NCBI RefSeq assembly: GCF_036826855.1
Contig: NZ_CP104578.1
Coordinates: 6,545,501-6,609,500 of the forward strand
Source: Streptomyces sp. SJL17-4
Lineage (GTDB): Bacteria; Actinomycetota; Actinomycetes; Streptomycetales; Streptomycetaceae
Direction: 5' to 3'
DNA length: 64,000 bases
Below, in pieces: positions 60,311-64,000 of the stretch. The notes beneath the pieces are model-generated. The model made no database searches, was not told the DNA's origin, and saw nothing but the letters and a program-made list of their open reading frames with translations. The position numbers and the translations under genes are program-made. How positions within the stretch are numbered: position 1 is the first letter of the stretch; each line of letters starts with the position of its first letter.

Positions 60311-61810
60311 GTGGCGGCAGAACCAGTGTGGAGTGTGGACCCCCGGACGGGGAAGCCGCGCGAGCAGGTCGGGGTGGAGGCCACGACGGAGGACGTCGAC
60401 CGGGCCGTACGGGCCGCGCACGAGGTCCGCGGGGCCCTCGCCGACCGGTCCGTACGGGCCGCCTTCCTCCGCACCGCGGCCGACCTCCTCCAGGGGGCCG
60501 GCGAGCGGATCGTCGAGACCGCGGACGTCGAGACCGCCCTCGGTCCGGTCCGCCTCAACGGCGAACTCGCCCGTACAGCAGCTCAGTTGAGGGCGTTCGC
60601 CGAGGTCGTCGACGAGGGCTCCTTCCTGGACATCCGGATCGACCTGCCCGACGCCGGAGCCATCCCGCCCCGGCCCGACCTGCGCCGCTGGAAGATTCCG
60701 CTCGGCGTCGTCGCCGTCTACGCCGCCAGCAACTTCCCGCTCGCCTTCTCCGTCCCCGGCGGAGACACCGCGAGCGCCCTCGCGGCCGGCTGCCCCGTGG
60801 TGATCAAGGCCCACCCCGACCACCCGGCCACCTCCGAACTCTGCGCCTCGCTGCTGCGCGAGGCCGCCGCCCAGGTGGGTCTCCCCGAGGACGTCGTCGT
60901 CCTCGTCCACGGCTTCGACGCGGGCGTCGCACTCGTCCGCCACCCGCTCGTCGCGGCCGCCGGCTTCACCGGCTCGGTGCGCGGCGGACGGGCCCTCTTC
61001 GACGCGGCCGCCGCCCGGCCCGTCCCCATCCCCTTCCACGGCGAACTCGGCTCCCTCAACCCGGTGGTGCTCACCCCCGCCGCCGTCGACGAGCGGGCCG
61101 AGGAGATCGGCGCCGGACTCGCCGGCTCCATGACCATGGGCGCGGGCCAGTTCTGCACCAAGCCCGGCTTCGTCCTGGCCCCTTCGGGCGAGGCGGGCGA
61201 CCGCTTCGTGGGGGCGCTGACGGAGGCCCTGAGCGACATCGAGCCGGCCGTGATGCTCGACCACCGGATGCGCGACCACTTCGTCACCGGCACCGACGAG
61301 ATGACCCGGATCCCCGGCGTCACCGCGCCGGTGACCCCCGCCGCCGGGGGGCCGCACACCGTCAGGGCGGGCTTCCTGACCGTCGACGCCAAGACCCTGC
61401 TCGACGGCGAGCACCCCAGCCTCGTGCAGGAGGTCTTCGGCCCGGTCACCGTCGTCGCCCGCTACGACTCCCGTACCGAGATCACCGAGGTCCTCTCCCA
61501 GGTGCCCGGAAACCTCACCGCCACCCTGCACATCGGTGAGCGGGACCAGGACGAGGACGCGGCCCCGCTCCTCGCCGAACTCACCCCGCTCGCGGGCCGC
61601 GTCCTCGTCAACGGCTGGCCCACCGGCGTCGCCGTCGCCGCCGCCCAGCACCACGGCGGCCCCTACCCGGCCACCACCTCCACCGGCACGTCGGTCGGCG
61701 CGACCGCGATCGAGCGCTGGCTGCGCCCGGTCACCTACCAGTCGACCCCCGACCACCTGCTCCCGCCGGAACTCCGCGACGGCAACCCGCTGGGCCTGCC
61801 CCGCCACTGA
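60311..61810 (+). CDS. aldehyde dehydrogenase, 2,5-dioxovalerate (alpha-ketoglutarate semialdehyde) type
   Basis: The 499-aa protein belongs to the NADP-type aldehyde dehydrogenase subfamily that oxidises 2,5-dioxopentanoate to 2-oxoglutarate. It has FPLAFSVPGGDTASALAAGCPVVIKAHPDHP near residue 145, the catalytic glutamate region FHGELGSLNPVV near 245 and the catalytic cysteine in GAGQFCTKPG near 282. GTG 60311 has AGGGG 7 nt upstream; GTG 60305 is too close. It is the enzyme that would finish the route begun by udh and kdgD 17 kb upstream. Confidence 0.88.
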   Translation: MAAEPVWSVDPRTGKPREQVGVEATTEDVDRAVRAAHEVRGALADRSVRAAFLRTAADLLQGAGERIVETADVETALGPVRLNGELARTAAQLRAFAEVVDEGSFLDIRIDLPDAGAIPPRPDLRRWKIPLGVVAVYAASNFPLAFSVPGGDTASALAAGCPVVIKAHPDHPATSELCASLLREAAAQVGLPEDVVVLVHGFDAGVALVRHPLVAAAGFTGSVRGGRALFDAAAARPVPIPFHGELGSLNPVVLTPAAVDERAEEIGAGLAGSMTMGAGQFCTKPGFVLAPSGEAGDRFVGALTEALSDIEPAVMLDHRMRDHFVTGTDEMTRIPGVTAPVTPAAGGPHTVRAGFLTVDAKTLLDGEHPSLVQEVFGPVTVVARYDSRTEITEVLSQVPGNLTATLHIGERDQDEDAAPLLAELTPLAGRVLVNGWPTGVAVAAAQHHGGPYPATTSTGTSVGATAIERWLRPVTYQSTPDHLLPPELRDGNPLGLPRH

Positions 61811-61822
61811 GCCGGCACCGCC

Positions 61823-62824
61823 TCACCCTCCGACGCGCACCACGATCTTCCCGAGGTGCGCGTCGGACTCCATCAGCCGATGGGCGTCGGCGATCCGCTC
61901 CAGACCGTCGAAGGTCTCGGCGATCACCGGCGCCAGGGAGCCGTCGCGCAGCCCCGAGCCGATGAACCCGGCCGCGCGGCGACGCCCCTCCTCGGTCCCG
62001 ACGAACGCCCCGTTGGCGTACGTGTGGACCGTCTGCGGCCAGTTCATCGACAGGGCCACCGGCCGAGGGTCGAGCCAGCCGTACAGCACGGCCGTGCCAC
62101 CGGGCCGCAGCGCGTCGCCGAGCCGGGCGAACCCGGGCCCGCCGATCGCGTCGAAGGCCAGGTCCGCGCCCGCTCCGCCGGTGATCCGCCGTACCTCCTC
62201 GACCAGGGCATCGGCGTCCCCGCTCTCCGTCGTGATCACCTGCGCGGCCCCGAGCTCCAGGAGCCGCTTCCGCTTGTCCTCACCGCGCGTGGTCGCGACC
62301 GGTACGGCTCCGACCCGCAGCGCCGTCTGGATCGCGGCCGTCCCCACCCCGCTGGACGCCCCCGTGATCACCACATGGTCGCCGGCGCCGAGACCACCGG
62401 TCAGCACCATGCCGCCGTACGCGGTGGAGTACGTCAGCCAGACCGCCGCGGCCGTCACCGCGTCCACCCCCTCGGGCCGGGCCACCAGGTACTCCTCCGG
62501 CAGCACGACCCGCTCCGCGTACACCCCGTGCGTCCCGAATTCGAAGTTGGCCGCCGCCATGACCGGATCACCCGGCGCGTACGCGGTGACTCCCGCCCCG
62601 ACCGCCTCGACAACCCCCGCCGCCTCGTAGCCGAGCCGCGAACCCGGCAGGGTCGCCGGGTAGTAGTAGGTGCCCGCGCGGAACAGCGCCTCGGCGCGGT
62701 TGAGCCCGATCGCCTCGACCCGCACGAGCACCTCGCCGGGACCGGGAGCGGGCAGCGCGACCTCCTCCACGGAGAGGACCTCGGGCCCGCCGGTCTCATG
62801 GAACAGAACTGCCTTGGTCGTCAT
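61823..62824 (-). CDS. medium-chain dehydrogenase/reductase (quinone-oxidoreductase type)
   Basis: The 333-aa protein has the N-terminal GroES-like domain (LNRAEALFRAGTYY, GYEAAGVVEAVGAGV near residue 63) and a Rossmann domain with VVITGASSGVGTAAIQTA near 132 and the NADPH-type TTRGEDKRKRLLELGAAQVI near 158. No catalytic or structural zinc cysteines are seen. The start is taken at MTTKAVLFHE (62824); in-frame starts at 62848 and 62863 lie in a 12-bp repeat. Confidence 0.88.
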   Translation of the reverse strand: MTTKAVLFHETGGPEVLSVEEVALPAPGPGEVLVRVEAIGLNRAEALFRAGTYYYPATLPGSRLGYEAAGVVEAVGAGVTAYAPGDPVMAAANFEFGTHGVYAERVVLPEEYLVARPEGVDAVTAAAVWLTYSTAYGGMVLTGGLGAGDHVVITGASSGVGTAAIQTALRVGAVPVATTRGEDKRKRLLELGAAQVITTESGDADALVEEVRRITGGAGADLAFDAIGGPGFARLGDALRPGGTAVLYGWLDPRPVALSMNWPQTVHTYANGAFVGTEEGRRRAAGFIGSGLRDGSLAPVIAETFDGLERIADAHRLMESDAHLGKIVVRVGG

Positions 62825-62855
62825 GCCTGTTGTCGTGCCTGTTGTCATGTCTGTT
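62820..62855 (-). repeat. three 12-bp tandem repeats over the start of the reductase gene
   Basis: GTCATGCCTGTT, GTCGTGCCTGTT and GTCATGTCTGTT follow at exact 12-bp spacing. On the coding strand they give in-frame four-codon units M-T-T-G, T-T-T-G and M-T-T-K with repeated start codons. The arrangement parallels the repeat in front of udh. Confidence 0.85.
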
Positions 62856-62964
62856 GTCGTCATGGAGACGACGCTAGAAGCAGGACGGAAGACGATCCAT
62901 GTCCCCGTGACTCTCCCTGATGTCCGATCGTCTCGCGCGCGTCGACGCGGAGTACGGTGCCGGG

Positions 62965-63879
62965 ATGGACGTACTGAGCGATGCCATCGCCGCCATGCGC
63001 ACCGGACGGCCCCACTCCTCCCGCACCGTCCGCTTCGCCCCCTGGGGCTTCCGCTTCCCGGCCGGCAAGGGCGCCGGATTCCACGTCGTCGTCCAGGGCA
63101 CCGCCTGGCTGCTGCCCCCGGACGGCGCCGCCCCCGTCGGGCTCGGCCCCGGCGACGTCGTCTTCCTCGCCCACGGCACCGGGCACGGCCTCGCCGACAG
63201 CCCCGACACCCCGCTCCTGGAGGCCCTGCCCGCCCCCGACGGCTCCTGGCCCACCTCGCCCGACCGAGGCCCGATCGGCAGCGACGAGACCCTCCTCCTG
63301 TGCGGCTCCTACCAGCTCAGCCGCGCCCGCGCCCACCCGCTCCTCACCGAGCTGCCGCCGTACGTGCACATCCCCGCGCGGGCCGGCGGCCATCCCCGGC
63401 TGCGCGCCGCCGTCGACCTGCTGGGCGCAGAACTCGCCGAACCCCAGCCGGGATCCGACGCGATCGTCCCCGCCCTGCTCGACACGCTCCTGCTGTACCT
63501 GCTGCGCACCTGGTGGCTCACCGAACGCGCCGACCGCTCCACCGGCTGGTCGGCCGCCCTCGCCGACCCGGCGGTCGCGGTCGCCCTCCGGGCCCTGCAC
63601 GGCGACCCCGCGCGCGCGTGGACGGTCGAAGAGCTCGGCGCCCTGACCGGCCTCTCCCGCGCCGCCTTCGCCCGCCGCTTCACCACCCTGGTCGGCCGCG
63701 CCCCCCTCGCGTACCTCACCTGGTGGCGAATGACCACGGCGGGCCGCCTCCTCCGCACCGCCGACCTCCCCCTCCGCGCGGTCGCCCAGCGCTCCGGCTA
63801 CTCCTCGGAGTTCGCCTTCGCCAAGGCCTTCAAGCGGGAGTACGGGCTGGCCCCGGGCCAGTACCGCAAGGGGGCCTGA
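62965..63879 (+). CDS. AraC family transcriptional regulator (cupin_6 type)
   Basis: The protein (304 aa from ATG 62965; 319 from ATG 62920) has an N-terminal cupin_6 sensor (VLSDAIAAMRTGRPHSSRTV, FHVVVQGTAWLL, LGPGDVVFLAHGTGHGL) and a C-terminal double helix-turn-helix: WTVEELGALTGLSRAAFARRF near 225 and AVAQRSGYSSEFAFAKAFKRE near 274. ATG 62965 has GGAG 12 nt upstream and fits family starts better. It diverges from the reductase gene and probably controls it. Confidence 0.9.
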   Translation: MDVLSDAIAAMRTGRPHSSRTVRFAPWGFRFPAGKGAGFHVVVQGTAWLLPPDGAAPVGLGPGDVVFLAHGTGHGLADSPDTPLLEALPAPDGSWPTSPDRGPIGSDETLLLCGSYQLSRARAHPLLTELPPYVHIPARAGGHPRLRAAVDLLGAELAEPQPGSDAIVPALLDTLLLYLLRTWWLTERADRSTGWSAALADPAVAVALRALHGDPARAWTVEELGALTGLSRAAFARRFTTLVGRAPLAYLTWWRMTTAGRLLRTADLPLRAVAQRSGYSSEFAFAKAFKREYGLAPGQYRKGA

Positions 63880-63922
63880 GGCCGCCCGGCCGGCCGGGCC
63901 GCATGCCGGCCGGGCCGTCCGT
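63880..63922. repeat. GC-rich repeated and palindromic junction, possible terminator
   Basis: CCGGCCGGGCCG occurs twice (63890-63901 and 63906-63917), and CCCGGCCGGCCGGG is self-complementary. The tract fills the 43-nt gap between the AraC stop and the stop of the gene entering from the right, so it probably terminates both. Confidence 0.55.
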
Positions 63923-64000
63923 TCAGGTGCGGTGGCCCGGCAGGCGGAGGGACGCCAGGGTCGTCAGGGTCAGGAGGGACGCGCTGATCAGGAGGCTCGC
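63923..64000 (-). CDS. C-terminal end of a membrane protein, truncated by the window edge
   Basis: A leftward frame open from the window edge to a TGA at 63923-63925 encodes 25 residues ending TLASLRLPGHRT. The preceding visible residues (ASLLISASLLTLT) form a hydrophobic helix. This looks like the last membrane segment and short tail of a transporter such as an MFS protein, but too little is visible to be sure. Confidence 0.6.
   Translation of the reverse strand, partial: ASLLISASLLTLTTLASLRLPGHRT

Noticed and set aside
1..64000. tRNA, rRNA, insertion sequences, prophage genes or attachment sites
   Set aside because: No cloverleaf-like segments, transposase or integrase motifs, terminal inverted repeats or phage proteins were seen by reading; a tRNAscan and IS search would be needed to be certain.

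Overview
The window is chromosomal DNA from a high-GC actinomycete, almost certainly a Streptomyces. Codon third positions are strongly G/C, GTG and TTG starts are common, many genes overlap by 4 nt (ATGA or GTGA), and the gene order pgi / pgl-opcA-zwf-tal-tkt / ctaB / ctaA / sufRBD-C-S-U / dapD follows, as I remember it, the SCO19xx region of S. coelicolor. I see no tRNA, rRNA, insertion sequence, phage gene or CRISPR array.

Positions 1-27.4 kb are conserved housekeeping. A partial MFS exporter and pgi are followed by two bacterial-PH-domain membrane proteins. The pentose-phosphate operon tkt-tal-zwf-opcA-pgl runs leftward. ctaB (heme O synthase) diverges from it, and further on come an amidohydrolase and ctaA (heme A synthase) with an ABC exporter upstream. 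Then comes the rightward suf operon: sufR, sufB, sufD, a Rieske ferredoxin, sufC, sufS, sufU and a DUF59 (SufT-like) gene. Its promoter region carries a perfect DtxR-type iron box and a SufR-type CAAC-N6-GTTG operator that touches the GTG start. A GlpQ-linked-domain membrane protein, an SMR pump with its TetR regulator, and dapD close this part.

Positions 27.4-40.7 kb are mixed: a small secreted peptide, a DapA-family aldolase, an SDR, a GNAT, an antibiotic-biosynthesis-monooxygenase-type protein behind a textbook SoxR box, a secreted nuclease, a Tat-exported PhoX-like protein with a His-rich segment, a GntR regulator whose start codon lies inside a 35-bp palindrome, ACC deaminase, a double TerD protein, a small conserved protein and an AraC regulator.

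Positions 40.7-64 kb are accessory metabolism and signalling. An oxidative hexuronate module (an SDR, uronate dehydrogenase, 5-dehydro-4-deoxyglucarate dehydratase and an unrecognised 410-aa protein) lies around a symmetric divergent promoter pair. The last enzyme of that pathway, a 2,5-dioxovalerate-type aldehyde dehydrogenase, lies about 15 kb away beside a divergent IclR regulator. Between them are an amidohydrolase-GntR pair, two translationally coupled SpoIIE-type phosphatases, an MFS protein, a penicillin-binding protein and a membrane protein / histidine kinase / response regulator operon. The window ends with a medium-chain reductase, an AraC regulator and the last codons of a membrane protein.

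The most interesting signals are regulatory architectures (iron box plus SufR site, SoxR box, operators embedded in apparently leaderless starts, tandem IclR sites), the unrecognised protein of the uronate module, and repeated short tandem duplications at gene ends and starts.
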